NCBI RefSeq assembly: GCF_000514775.1
Contig: NZ_AZWO01000001.1
Span: 62,001 to 126,000, forward strand
DNA from: Salinispora pacifica CNR114
GTDB taxonomy: Bacteria > Actinomycetota > Actinomycetes > Mycobacteriales > Micromonosporaceae
Length of the DNA stretch: 64,000 bases
Direction of reading: 5' to 3'
Shown here: piece after piece, positions 9,301-16,506 of the stretch
Layout: every line of letters begins with the position of its first letter
Position numbering within the stretch: position 1 is the stretch's first letter
Notes under the pieces: generated by a model
Told to the model about the DNA's origin: nothing
Seen by the model: only the letters and a program-made list of their open reading frames with translations
Databases searched by the model: none
Program-made: the position numbers and the translations under genes

Positions 9301-9583
9301 TGCCTCCGGTGGCGATGCGTGGCGCACCATCGCGGATGAGGGGTGGAGCCGGGCCACCCAGGCTGCCGAGCCGACCAACGGCGGTACCACCCGTTCCGGT
9401 CTGCCGAAGCGGGTGCCAAAGGCACAACTCGTACCCGGCGGGATCGAGCCCCAGACCCGGGAACGGACCCGCCGGACGCCGGACGAAGTCCGCGGCCTGC
9501 TGTCGGCATATCACCGTGGCGTGCAGCGGGGCCGTGCGGCCGGCTCGGACCCCAACAGCACTTCGAGCAAGGAGACGAGCTGA
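6362..9583 (+). CDS. cvnA: conservon sensor histidine kinase-like protein CvnA with NIT-type sensor
   Basis: 1073 residues from the GTG at 6362. A membrane helix at about 33-55 and a second at about 333-356 enclose a roughly 275-residue external helical region of the nitrate/nitrite-sensing (NIT) type. A HAMP-like linker follows to about residue 435. The segment LDHLATRMRRNDENLLVLAG carries a conserved His near residue 484. The ATPase domain has the N box ELLDNATRFSPP near 556-567 and a G box DRGLGL near 588. Residues 660-1010 are a low-complexity Pro/Ala tail with tandem repeats, ending in a conserved RTPDEVRGLLSAYHRG motif. Conservons couple this membrane ATPase to CvnB, CvnC and the GTPase CvnD. 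The stop overlaps the cvnB start by one base. Confidence 0.9.
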   Translation: MSTGPTTLSARSGIPQPKRRRLPQLHNARIRSKLALILVVPVAAVIALATVRLITVGEGAYDATRAKALTELSIDISALTQDLHTERMAAAVYIASTGEAEAAADAYNLQVRRTDERVRAYREERELFDELPAAVSDRVAAIDGHLETLDAIRQQVRERKQMAVAESALRYGVILTDLVAYGDGLAQLPGDERLAEARRAVAAFARAKAAVAEEESVAYTALSAGGFDEEQYSSFVATLTSQQDALLRFALAAEPQQRSFVENTISGDAVTLSDTVAVDIGRSVGQQSLVGAEEASAAVGAVHDLMRWTEARLQAELLADTEQDRSDVLRQAVIELLLVLLTLIIAITLAVVLARSLNHSLHRLREGALAVANHDLPEAVRRLQSMEAVDEGGVDEIVRGIRDPIRLTNQDEVGQVAVAFNVVHREAVRVAAEQAALRTSVSAMFLNLARRSQTLVDRMIGELDAIERGEEDPKRLAQLFELDHLATRMRRNDENLLVLAGADSTAPRREDALLVDVLRAAQSEVELYNRIEFGTVDTDVSVAAHVVNDAVRLVAELLDNATRFSPPNTTVVADGRRIRDYVLIQVEDRGLGLSDEQLDSLNQRLAEPQGVDVTAFRLMGLAVVGRLAERHSIRVELRRNVEGGIVAQVTLPTAAVVLPVGRGPAQLAPPRQPLAVEQGPSTPVGFGEPVAVAGSGTTLPEQRQPEPAPWPAPVVAGGGTILPEQRQPEPAPWPAPVVAGVVPDQTVGVTGTEPSLSVAGGLGAAPTASHPLPQRKPSGESSVATAAFPTVAATPPSPVVPPPAGSLGTDSTLTGGLGANLAATASIDAAPLSAPPAEAPAEAPIFREMEAVWFRTHGNDATAIFTRPDFDKAAPDPSGAASSPVEPQLPTRVPGMTTAPLPTTPVPSYAPAPAPAGPPPATPVPSYSAASVGPPPVGPPPVGPPPVGPPPAGPPPAGPPPAAPASAVPPASAPPASPPSASGGDAWRTIADEGWSRATQAAEPTNGGTTRSGLPKRVPKAQLVPGGIEPQTRERTRRTPDEVRGLLSAYHRGVQRGRAAGSDPNSTSSKETS
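8431..8580 (+). repeat. 69-bp tandem repeat inside cvnA
   Basis: About 2.2 nearly identical copies of a 69-bp unit, 23 codons long. Each encodes a segment containing LPEQRQPEPAPWPAPVVAG. The unit keeps the reading frame, so copy-number change would only lengthen or shorten the disordered tail of the kinase. Confidence 0.85.
9158..9247 (+). repeat. 15-bp tandem repeat (GPPP repeats) in cvnA
   Basis: Six head-to-tail 15-bp units beginning GGGCCGCCACCCG. Only the last two bases of each unit vary (TC, CA or CC). They encode the peptide repeat GPPPV or GPPPA in the Pro-rich tail of CvnA. Slipped-strand variation between strains is likely. Confidence 0.88.
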
Positions 9584-9990
9584 TGAACAGGCCAGCAACC
9601 ATGCAGGACATGGGTTGGCTGCTCAGTAACTTCGCTGACAGCGTGGCGGGCATCGCCCACGTGGTTGCGGTGTCTGCCGATGGGCTGCTGCTCGCCTCGT
9701 CCCGGGATCTGCCCGCGGACCGTGCGGATCAGCTTGCGGCGATCACCTCCGGCGTGGTGAGCCTGACCGACGGTGCGTCCCGCATGTTCAGCGCCGGCGG
9801 AGTGCTGCAGACGGTCATCGAGATGGACAGCGGCTACCTTTTCCTGATGTCCATCAGTGACGGCTCGTCGATGGCAGTACTCGCTGCCCGCAGTTGCGAT
9901 GTCGGCCAGGTTGGTTACGAGATGGCACTCCTGGTGGAACGGGTCGGTGCCGCACTGGTGCCGCTGCCTCGGGACGCGGTTTCTTCGTGA
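9583..9990 (+). CDS. cvnB: conservon roadblock/LC7 protein CvnB
   Basis: 135 residues from the ATG at 9583, whose A is the last base of the cvnA stop. The protein is a single roadblock/LC7 domain: an N-terminal helix (MQDMGWLLSNFADSVAGI), the strand HVVAVSADGLLLASS, the AAITSGVVSLTDGAS helix and the paired strands ending GSSMAVLAA. Roadblock proteins of this type regulate small GTPases, here presumably CvnD. In other actinomycetes the four Cvn proteins form a membrane-associated complex loosely resembling a G-protein-coupled system. Tight spacing indicates translational coupling with cvnA. Confidence 0.92.
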   Translation: MNRPATMQDMGWLLSNFADSVAGIAHVVAVSADGLLLASSRDLPADRADQLAAITSGVVSLTDGASRMFSAGGVLQTVIEMDSGYLFLMSISDGSSMAVLAARSCDVGQVGYEMALLVERVGAALVPLPRDAVSS

Positions 9991-10076
9991 TCACCGGGCT
10001 CCGGACAGCGCCACCTGAGGAGAGTAGATCCGTCGCCGAAGGGGCGCTGGTCGGGCGAGAGGGGAGGTGACAGCGG

Positions 10077-10442
10077 ATGGAAGGCCGGCGGACCGAACCG
10101 CGGGGGGCGCTGGTGCGTCCGTATGCGGTTACTCGCGGCCGGACGGAGCCGCGGCAGGACATCACCCTGGAGGCGGTGCTGTCCGCGAGCGCTACGGCGG
10201 TTGCCGAGTCACGTTTCGCGGGGCACGACAAGCACCGCATCGCGAGGATTTGTGAGGGCCGGGCGCAGTCGTTGGCGGAGATCGCCGCATACACCCGGAT
10301 GCCCCTCGGTGTCACCCGGGTGCTGGTGGCCGACATGGTGGCCGAGGGCTTGCTGACGCTACACACTGCCGCTCCCACGATGGGGTTTGTGGAGCGGATG
10401 AACCTGCTTGGAAGGGTGCTAAGTGGACTTCGCGAACTATGA
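10077..10442 (+). CDS. cvnC: conservon DUF742 protein CvnC
   Basis: 121 residues from the ATG at 10077, preceded by a strong GGGGAGGTG ribosome-binding site. The sequence has the DUF742 pattern: a short N-terminal segment with LVRPYAVTRGRTEP, then a winged-helix-like region (HRIARICEGRAQSLAEIAAY, followed by LGVTRVLVADMVAEGLL). The function of CvnC is not defined; the winged-helix resemblance hints at protein or DNA contacts. An 86-bp gap separates it from cvnB, and its 3' end overlaps cvnD by 20 bp. Confidence 0.9.
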   Translation: MEGRRTEPRGALVRPYAVTRGRTEPRQDITLEAVLSASATAVAESRFAGHDKHRIARICEGRAQSLAEIAAYTRMPLGVTRVLVADMVAEGLLTLHTAAPTMGFVERMNLLGRVLSGLREL

Positions 10443-11040
10443 CCCCGCCAGGGCGAGCCGGGAGATCATCTCCGCGAAGATCGTCGTCGCCGGCGGCTTC
10501 GGTGTGGGAAAGACGACGCTGGTCGGTGCGATCTCGGAGATCACACCACTGACCACCGAGGCGGTCATGACCGCAGCCGGTGTCGGCATCGACGATCCGT
10601 CCAAGGTGCCGGGCAAGGAGACGACGACAGTCGCCATGGACTTTGGCCGGATCACCATGGCGCAGGATCTGATCCTGTACCTGTTCGGCACGCCCGGCCA
10701 GACTCGGTTCTGGTTCATGTGGGACGAGATCATCCGTGGTGCGGTCGGCGCGGCCGTCCTGGTGGACACCCGCCGGATCACCGATGCCTTCGCCCCGCTG
10801 GACTATTTCGAGAACCGTAAACTGCCGTACGTGGTCGCGCTCAACCGGTTCGAGGGTGCCCCCGACTACGAGTTGGCGGAGGTGCGGGAGGCGCTCGCCA
10901 TCCCGGCGGACGTGCCGCTCGTACTGACCGATGCGCGCAGCCGGGACTCGGTCAAACAGGTGCTGGTGACCGTCGTCGAGCACGCAATGAGCCGCCTGCA
11001 GGCGGAGCACGATCGCGGTTACCCGACTCCGGTCGGGTGA
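10423..11040 (+). CDS. cvnD: conservon small GTPase CvnD
   Basis: 205 residues from the GTG at 10423. G1/P-loop GGFGVGKTT lies near residue 24, and a G3-like stretch ending in GTPGQTRF near residue 88. The usual NKxD specificity motif is represented by ALNRFEG, a variation typical of the ATP/GTP-binding proteins of conservons. It is the effector GTPase of the operon, expected to act downstream of CvnA with CvnB as regulator. A strong hairpin follows its stop. Confidence 0.92.
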   Translation: MDFANYDPARASREIISAKIVVAGGFGVGKTTLVGAISEITPLTTEAVMTAAGVGIDDPSKVPGKETTTVAMDFGRITMAQDLILYLFGTPGQTRFWFMWDEIIRGAVGAAVLVDTRRITDAFAPLDYFENRKLPYVVALNRFEGAPDYELAEVREALAIPADVPLVLTDARSRDSVKQVLVTVVEHAMSRLQAEHDRGYPTPVG

Positions 11041-11081
11041 GCCGGCGCCGGTGGAGCGGCACGCCCGGCACCGGTCTGCGC

Positions 11082-11114
11082 GCCCCGGCCCGTCACCTAG
11101 CTGCGGGCCGGGGC
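11082..11114. terminator. bidirectional terminator after cvnD and nnaR
   Basis: GCCCCGGCCCG (11082-11092) pairs with CGGGCCGGGGC (11104-11114) around an 11-nt loop in the short gap between the convergent cvnD and nnaR-like genes. No U-tract follows, as is common in high-GC actinobacteria. Confidence 0.65.
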
Positions 11115-11129
11115 TGCGGCGGCTCCGCG

Positions 11130-12218
11130 TCAGTCGACCCGGAGGCGGTAGCCGCGCTTCACCACTGTCTGTACCACCCCGGGGGCCCTCAACCCGGCGC
11201 GTAGCCGCGCCACCGCCATCTCCACCGCATGTTCATCCGCCCCGCGCGGCAGCGTCTGGAGTAGCGCCGCTCGGGACAGGACCCGCCCCGGGGACGCCGC
11301 CAGCCTCCGCAGCACCGCCATCGGGGCCGGCGCCAGCGGTCGAAGCTCACCATCGACCACGGCGGCGTGCCCGCGCAGGGTGAGTAGGTGACCGGCGGCT
11401 TTCAGGGTGACCGCGCGCCGCGGTAGCTCCGCCACGATCGTTCGGACCAGAGCACCCAGCCGGGCTCGCTCGGGAGCGCTGACCGGCACCCCCCGCCGCC
11501 GCAGCGGCTCCGCGGTTACCGTCCCCACGCAGCTCGCCAGCACCGCACCCCGGAACGCGTCGAGAACCCGGTCGGTCCGGTCCCCGGCGGCGTGCAGCAA
11601 CGCCTCGGCGGCCGGCGCCGAGGTGAACGTCACCGCGTCCACCATCCGGTCGGCGACCAGGTCGATCAGTCGATGTAGTGGGGTCGGGTCGGTCGGCGGG
11701 GCCCAGCGGTAGACCGGCACCGCGATCACGGTCGCGCCGGCTGCGATCAGCGCCCTCGTACACTCGGGCTGCGCTCCGCCGTGCAGCTGCATGGCGATCA
11801 CCTGGCCGGCCACCCCCCGGTCACGCAGGTGCTCCACCACCTCGGCGCAGCTCTCCGAGCCGGGCGACCACTGGTCGTGCAGGCCGGCGGCTCGGATCGC
11901 GCCGCGGGCCTTCGGACCGCGCGCCACCACGTACGCTCCACGCAGCGCCGCGCGCAGCGGCTCGGCCAGCCCCCAGCCCTCGGCCGCCTCCAGCCAGCCC
12001 CGCATCCCGATCCCGGTGTCGGCCATCAGGACATCCGGTGGCCGATCGAGGCAGGCCCGCGTCGCCGCGCGCAGCTCGGTGTCGTCGGCGAGTGGCACGA
12101 TCCGAAGGGCCGGCGCGAAGACCACCCGGGCCCCATGCCGCTGGAGTAGCGTCGCCAGTTCCTCCCGACGCCGGTCGGCGGTCACCCCGACGGTGAAGCC
12201 GGCCAGTTCGTCGCGCAT
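11130..12218 (-). CDS. nnaR: HemD-like/winged-helix nitrate regulator, NnaR type
   Basis: 362 residues. Residues 1-250 form a uroporphyrinogen-III synthase (HemD)-like two-lobe domain (TVGVTADRRREELATLLQRHG at the start; FTSAPAAEALLHAAG in the second lobe). Residues 265-362 are an OmpR/Trans_reg_C winged helix (LAPAPMAVLRRLAASPGRVL, then DEHAVEMAVARLR, ending VVKRGYRL). This architecture is that of NnaR, the co-activator with GlnR of nitrate/nitrite genes in mycobacteria and streptomycetes. It is not expected to be the tetrapyrrole enzyme. The ATG follows the nirD stop directly, with GGAGG inside the end of nirD, so it is the coupled last gene of the nitrate operon. Confidence 0.85.
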   Translation of the reverse strand: MRDELAGFTVGVTADRRREELATLLQRHGARVVFAPALRIVPLADDTELRAATRACLDRPPDVLMADTGIGMRGWLEAAEGWGLAEPLRAALRGAYVVARGPKARGAIRAAGLHDQWSPGSESCAEVVEHLRDRGVAGQVIAMQLHGGAQPECTRALIAAGATVIAVPVYRWAPPTDPTPLHRLIDLVADRMVDAVTFTSAPAAEALLHAAGDRTDRVLDAFRGAVLASCVGTVTAEPLRRRGVPVSAPERARLGALVRTIVAELPRRAVTLKAAGHLLTLRGHAAVVDGELRPLAPAPMAVLRRLAASPGRVLSRAALLQTLPRGADEHAVEMAVARLRAGLRAPGVVQTVVKRGYRLRVD

Positions 12219-12563
12219 CTACGCCTCCTTTCGCAGCCGTACCTCGACCAGCCCGGCCCGGCACCGCACCTCGTGCCACCGGACCGCGACGCCCGGTAGG
12301 TCCAGGCAGTCTCCGGTACGCAGGTCGTATGTCTGTTTGTGGAGTGGGGAGGCGACTGTCGGCGCGCCGCCCCGGCTGCCCACGATGCCGCGCGAGAGCA
12401 CGTACGCATCGGTGACCGGGTCCCGGTTGTCGATGGCGAAGAGGTCGGCGGCGGTACGGAACAGCGCCACCTGGACACCGTCAACGAGTGCGGCCACCCC
12501 CCGACCCGGGTCCAGGCGGGTCAGTGGACAGACCACCGTCCACCCCCGCGGCTGGCCGGTCAT
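12219..12563 (-). CDS. nirD: nitrite reductase small subunit NirD
   Basis: 114 residues with the Rieske-like fold of NirD: WTVVCPLTRLDPGRGVAALV, then VALFRTAADLFAIDNRDP and ASPLHKQTYDLRTG. The Cys/His iron-sulfur ligands of true Rieske proteins are absent, as in other NirD proteins. It pairs with NirB in assimilatory NADH-dependent reduction of nitrite to ammonium. The ATG overlaps the nirB stop as ATGA. An upstream open frame extends further, but only this start matches the family length. Confidence 0.93.
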   Translation of the reverse strand: MTGQPRGWTVVCPLTRLDPGRGVAALVDGVQVALFRTAADLFAIDNRDPVTDAYVLSRGIVGSRGGAPTVASPLHKQTYDLRTGDCLDLPGVAVRWHEVRCRAGLVEVRLRKEA

Positions 12564-15073
12564 CGCCGTACCCGCGGCGTTCCCAGCCCGACCGGCTGTC
12601 GGTTCTCGGTCTCCCTGGTCCCCGCCGGTACTCGCTGTCCACGTTCCTCGGTGAACCGGATGGAGGGGTCGGGTACCTCGGGAGCATTGACGAAGGAGGT
12701 GAACCGACTCAGCCGGGCCGGATCCTCGAGGACGTCGCGCCACTCGTCGGAGTACGACCCCACGTGCCGCGCCATCGCCGCGTCCAGCTCGGCGCAGAGC
12801 CCCAGCGAGTCGTCCACGATGACCGCGCTGAGGTGCTCCAGGCCGCCGTCCATCGCCTCGATCCAGGCGGCGGTACGTTGCAGCCGGTCCGCGGTGCGGA
12901 TGTAGTACATCAGGAACCGGTCAACCAGCCGTACCAGCGCCTCGGTGGTCAGGTCGGTGGCGAAGAGGTCGGCGTGCCGGGGCCGGAATCCGCCGTTGCC
13001 GCCGAGGTAGAGGTTCCAGCCAGCGTCGGTGGCGATGATGCCGAAGTCCTTGCCGCGCGCCTCGGCGCACTCCCGGGCACAGCCGGAGACGGCTGCTTTG
13101 ATCTTGTGGGGGGCGCGGAGCCCGCGATAGCGCAGCTCCAGCACGATCGCCAACCCGACCGAGTCCTGCACCCCGTACCGGCACCAGGTGGACCCGACGC
13201 ACGATTTCACCGTCCGCAGCGCCTTGCCGTACGCGTGGCCGGACTCGAAGCCCGCGTTGACCAGCCGGCGCCAGATCTGCGGCAACTGCTCCACCCGCGC
13301 ACCGAGCAGATCGATGCGCTGCGCGCCGGTGATCTTTGTGTAGAGCGCGAAGTCCCGGGCCACCTCGCCGAGCACGATCAGCTTCTCCGGGGTGATCTCG
13401 CCGCCAGGGATTCGGGGCACGACCGAGTAGCTGCCGTCCCGCTGCAGGTTGGCCAGGAAGTGGTCATTGGTGTCCTGTAGCGACGCCTGCTCGCCGTCGA
13501 GGAGGTGCCCGGTGCCGAGGGAGGCCAGGATCGACGCCACCACCGGCTTGCAGATGTCACAGCCATCGCCTCGGCCATGCTCGGCGATCAGGCTGGAGAA
13601 GGTGCGGATCCCCCGGACCCGGATGAGGTCGAAGAGCTCCTGGCGGCTCACCTCGAAGTGTTCGCAGAGCCCGCGGGGCTGCCCAACGCCGGCGGCGTCG
13701 AGCAGCTGCCGGAGCATCGGTACGCAGGAGCCACAGCTGGTCCCGGCCCGGGTACCCGCCTTGAGCGCCGGCACGTCGGCCGCGCCGCCGGCGATCGCCG
13801 CGTCCAGGTCGGCGCGGGTCACCGCGTTGCAGGAGCAGACCTGCGTGGAGCCGGGGAGCGCCGCCACCCCGGTGCCCGCACCGGCCGGGGCGAGCAGCGC
13901 GAGCGGCGCGGCGGGCAGCGCCTGACCGACGCTGGCCCGCAACGTCGGGTAGGCGTCGGCGTCGCCGACCAGCACGCCGCCGAGCAGCGTCTGCGCATCG
14001 TCGGAGAGGACCAGCTTCGCGTACACCCGGGTGGCCGGATCGGTGAAGGTCACGTCGAGACAGCCCGGGGTGGTGCCGTGCGCGTCGCCGAAGGAGGCGA
14101 CGTCCACGCCGAGCAGCTTGAGCTTGGTGGCGGTGTCCGCGTCGGGGACGGTGGCCGCCCCGCCGACCAGTCGGTCGGCCACCGTCTCCGCCATCGCGTA
14201 GCCGGGGGCGACCAGACCGTGGCAGGTGCCGTCCACGGCGGCGCACTCGCCGACCGCCCAGATCCGCTCGTCGGCAGTGCGGCCGGCGCGGTCGACCAGC
14301 ACCCCACCCCGGCTGCCGAGGGGCAGGCCGGCGGCGCGGGCCAGCTCGTCCCGGGGGCGGATCCCAGCCGCCACGACGACCAGGTCGGCGTCCACCCGAC
14401 CGCCGTCCGCCAGCTCCAGCTGGGCCACCACGCCGTCCGGGCCGGGGTGCAGCGCGCTGGTGGCGACCCCGAGGCGGCAGGCGACGCCCAGCTCCTCGAC
14501 GTAGCGGCGCAGCAGTGCCCCGCCGGCGGTGTCCACCTGCACCGGCATCAGCCGCGGTGCGAACTCCACGACGCTGGTGGCGAGCCCGAGTAGCCGCAGC
14601 GCGTTCGCCGCCTCCAGGCCGAGCAGGCCCCCGCCGATCACCGCGCCCCGCCGGCGGCCCCGGGCGTGCGCGCGGATCGCGGCCAGGTCGTCCAGGGTGC
14701 GGTAGGTGAAGACGCCCGGCAGGCCGATGCCGTCGATCGGCGGCACGAAGGGGTACGAGCCGGTGGCCAACACCAGTGCGTCGTACGGGTGTTCGTCGGC
14801 GGTCGTCGTCACGACGCGTCGGGTCCGGTCGATCGCGGTGACCGCCGCACCGAGCCGCAGCCGTACCCGCGGATCCGGGGTGTGCAGGTTCAGCTCGGCG
14901 GCGCCCACCCCGTCGAAGAGGGCAGAGAGTCGCACCCGGTCGTACGCGGGTTGGGGCTCCTCGCCGAGCACGGTTACCCGCCACCGATCGTCGCTGTCGC
15001 GGGCGCGCAACGCGTCCACGAAGCGTTGCCCGACCATGCCGTTGCCGATGACGACCAGTCGACCTTTCCTCAT
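12560..15073 (-). CDS. nirB: assimilatory nitrite reductase large subunit NirB
   Basis: 837 residues. Order of domains: FAD/NAD-binding pyridine-nucleotide reductase (GNGMVGQRFVDAL at residue 10, GGGLLGLEAANALR near 150), a BFD-like [2Fe-2S] domain (CSCNAVT with CGSCVP, about 425-480), then the ferredoxin-type and sulfite/nitrite reductase repeats. The siroheme/4Fe-4S ligands appear as KSCVGSTWCRYG and SGCARECAEARGKDFGI. Together these reduce nitrite to ammonium in the cytoplasm with NAD(P)H. The chosen ATG overlaps the stop of the upstream flavoprotein gene as ATGA, and GGTGGAGGTGGGG precedes it. Confidence 0.95.
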   Translation of the reverse strand: MRKGRLVVIGNGMVGQRFVDALRARDSDDRWRVTVLGEEPQPAYDRVRLSALFDGVGAAELNLHTPDPRVRLRLGAAVTAIDRTRRVVTTTADEHPYDALVLATGSYPFVPPIDGIGLPGVFTYRTLDDLAAIRAHARGRRRGAVIGGGLLGLEAANALRLLGLATSVVEFAPRLMPVQVDTAGGALLRRYVEELGVACRLGVATSALHPGPDGVVAQLELADGGRVDADLVVVAAGIRPRDELARAAGLPLGSRGGVLVDRAGRTADERIWAVGECAAVDGTCHGLVAPGYAMAETVADRLVGGAATVPDADTATKLKLLGVDVASFGDAHGTTPGCLDVTFTDPATRVYAKLVLSDDAQTLLGGVLVGDADAYPTLRASVGQALPAAPLALLAPAGAGTGVAALPGSTQVCSCNAVTRADLDAAIAGGAADVPALKAGTRAGTSCGSCVPMLRQLLDAAGVGQPRGLCEHFEVSRQELFDLIRVRGIRTFSSLIAEHGRGDGCDICKPVVASILASLGTGHLLDGEQASLQDTNDHFLANLQRDGSYSVVPRIPGGEITPEKLIVLGEVARDFALYTKITGAQRIDLLGARVEQLPQIWRRLVNAGFESGHAYGKALRTVKSCVGSTWCRYGVQDSVGLAIVLELRYRGLRAPHKIKAAVSGCARECAEARGKDFGIIATDAGWNLYLGGNGGFRPRHADLFATDLTTEALVRLVDRFLMYYIRTADRLQRTAAWIEAMDGGLEHLSAVIVDDSLGLCAELDAAMARHVGSYSDEWRDVLEDPARLSRFTSFVNAPEVPDPSIRFTEERGQRVPAGTRETENRQPVGLGTPRVRR

Positions 15074-16506
15074 CGCCCCACCTCCACCGATTCCACTGTG
15101 GAGAGCCAGTCGACGATGCCGGCGACCGCGTCCCGGCAGGAGCCGCAGCCCGTACCGGCGCGGGTGGCCGCCACCACCTCGTCGACCGTCCGCGCCCCGC
15201 GGCGCCAACTCTCCACCAGTGTTCCCTTGTTGACGTTGTTGCAGTGGCAGACCGTCGCCGCGGCCGGCATCAGCGCCGGTGTGCTGGCCGGCTCCGCCGA
15301 CCCCGGGCCGGGTGCCCGGCCAAGCAGCAGCGACCGCCGGTCGCTGGGCACCGGCTGTCCCCGGTCGAAGAGCTGGATGACCGTACCGACGGACGGGTTG
15401 TCACCCAGCAGGATCGCGGCGGTCAGCCGTTCGTGGTTGATCCGCAGTCGGGCGTACGTGCCAGCGGCCGGGTCGGTGAAGGTCAGCTCCTCACCGGGGC
15501 CGTCGCCGGGGTCCCCCATCGCCGCCAGGTCGATGCCGGCGGTCTTGAGCCGGGTCACCACCGGTCTCGGCCGGTACCGGGCCGACGGGTCCGCGCCGCT
15601 GAGCAGCTGTGCCAGCACCCGTGCCTGCGCCCAGGCCGGGGCCACCAGGCCGGTCAGGGTCTCGCCGTGCTGGGCGCAGTCGCCGATGGCCGAGATGCGC
15701 TGGTCGTTGGTGCGCAGCCGGTCGTCGACCAGGACCCCCTGCCGTACGGCCAGGTCGGCGGCGGTGGCGAGCGCGGTGTCCGGGCGTACGCCGCAGGCCA
15801 GCACCAGCAGGTCGGCGTCGAGCGACCGGCCGTCGGCCAGCTCGAGGCGGACGCCGCGGGGGCCGGCAAGCACGGCGGTGGCCGGCACGGCCAGCTGGGT
15901 GGTGACCCCGAGGCCGGCGAGCGTACCGGCGAGCACCGCCGCCGCGGCCGGGTCGAGTTGCCGCTCCATCAGGTACGGCACCGGGTGCACCACCGTCACC
16001 TCGAGCCCGCGGCCGGCGAGCCCGCGGGCCGCCTCCAGGCCGAGTAGCCCGCCGCCGAGCACCAGCACGCGGTGGGCCCGGTCAGCTACGGCGAGGATGC
16101 GGCGGCAGTCATCGAGGGTGCGAAACGACACCACCCGGTCCGGCAGTTCTCCGCCGGTCAGCCCGGTCAGTGGGGGGACAACGGAGCGGCTGCCGGTGGC
16201 CAGGACCAGGTGGTCGTAGTGGATCTGGTCGCCCCGGTCGGTGCGGACCGTACGGTCCTCGCGGTCAATCGCGGTGACGCGGACCCCGGTGCGCAGGTCG
16301 ACTCCGTGCCCGGCGACCTCGGTCAGCTGCACCTCCGGTTCCCCGATCGCTCCGGTCAGCAGGGTGGAGAGCAGGATCCGGTTGTAGGCCCGGTGTGGTT
16401 CTGCCCCGAGCACGGTGACCTTTCGGTCCCCGCCGCGCGCGGAGAGTTCACCGGCGAGGCGGGTGCCGGCCATTCCATTGCCGACGATCACGATTCGGTC
16501 GGTCAC
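15070..16506 (-). CDS. FAD-dependent electron-transfer subunit of nitrate reductase (NasB/NasC-like)
   Basis: 478 residues from a GTG that overlaps the nasA stop as GTGA. The N-terminal 400 residues form a pyridine-nucleotide-disulfide reductase fold with two dinucleotide motifs, GNGMAGTRLAGEL and GGGLLGLEAARGL, and an ISAIGDCA FAD motif. A C-terminal BFD-like [2Fe-2S] domain (CHCNNVNKG plus CGSCRDAV) follows. It resembles the first half of NirB but lacks the siroheme domain. In Klebsiella- and Bacillus-type assimilatory systems such a protein passes electrons from NAD(P)H to the molybdopterin subunit. Position between nasA and nirB supports that role. It could also serve the nitrite reductase. 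Confidence 0.88.
   Translation of the reverse strand: MTDRIVIVGNGMAGTRLAGELSARGGDRKVTVLGAEPHRAYNRILLSTLLTGAIGEPEVQLTEVAGHGVDLRTGVRVTAIDREDRTVRTDRGDQIHYDHLVLATGSRSVVPPLTGLTGGELPDRVVSFRTLDDCRRILAVADRAHRVLVLGGGLLGLEAARGLAGRGLEVTVVHPVPYLMERQLDPAAAAVLAGTLAGLGVTTQLAVPATAVLAGPRGVRLELADGRSLDADLLVLACGVRPDTALATAADLAVRQGVLVDDRLRTNDQRISAIGDCAQHGETLTGLVAPAWAQARVLAQLLSGADPSARYRPRPVVTRLKTAGIDLAAMGDPGDGPGEELTFTDPAAGTYARLRINHERLTAAILLGDNPSVGTVIQLFDRGQPVPSDRRSLLLGRAPGPGSAEPASTPALMPAAATVCHCNNVNKGTLVESWRRGARTVDEVVAATRAGTGCGSCRDAVAGIVDWLSTVESVEVGR

Noticed and set aside
11130..12218. Uroporphyrinogen-III synthase of heme biosynthesis
   Set aside because: The C-terminal winged helix and the place at the end of the nitrate operon point to an NnaR-type regulator; no other heme genes are nearby.
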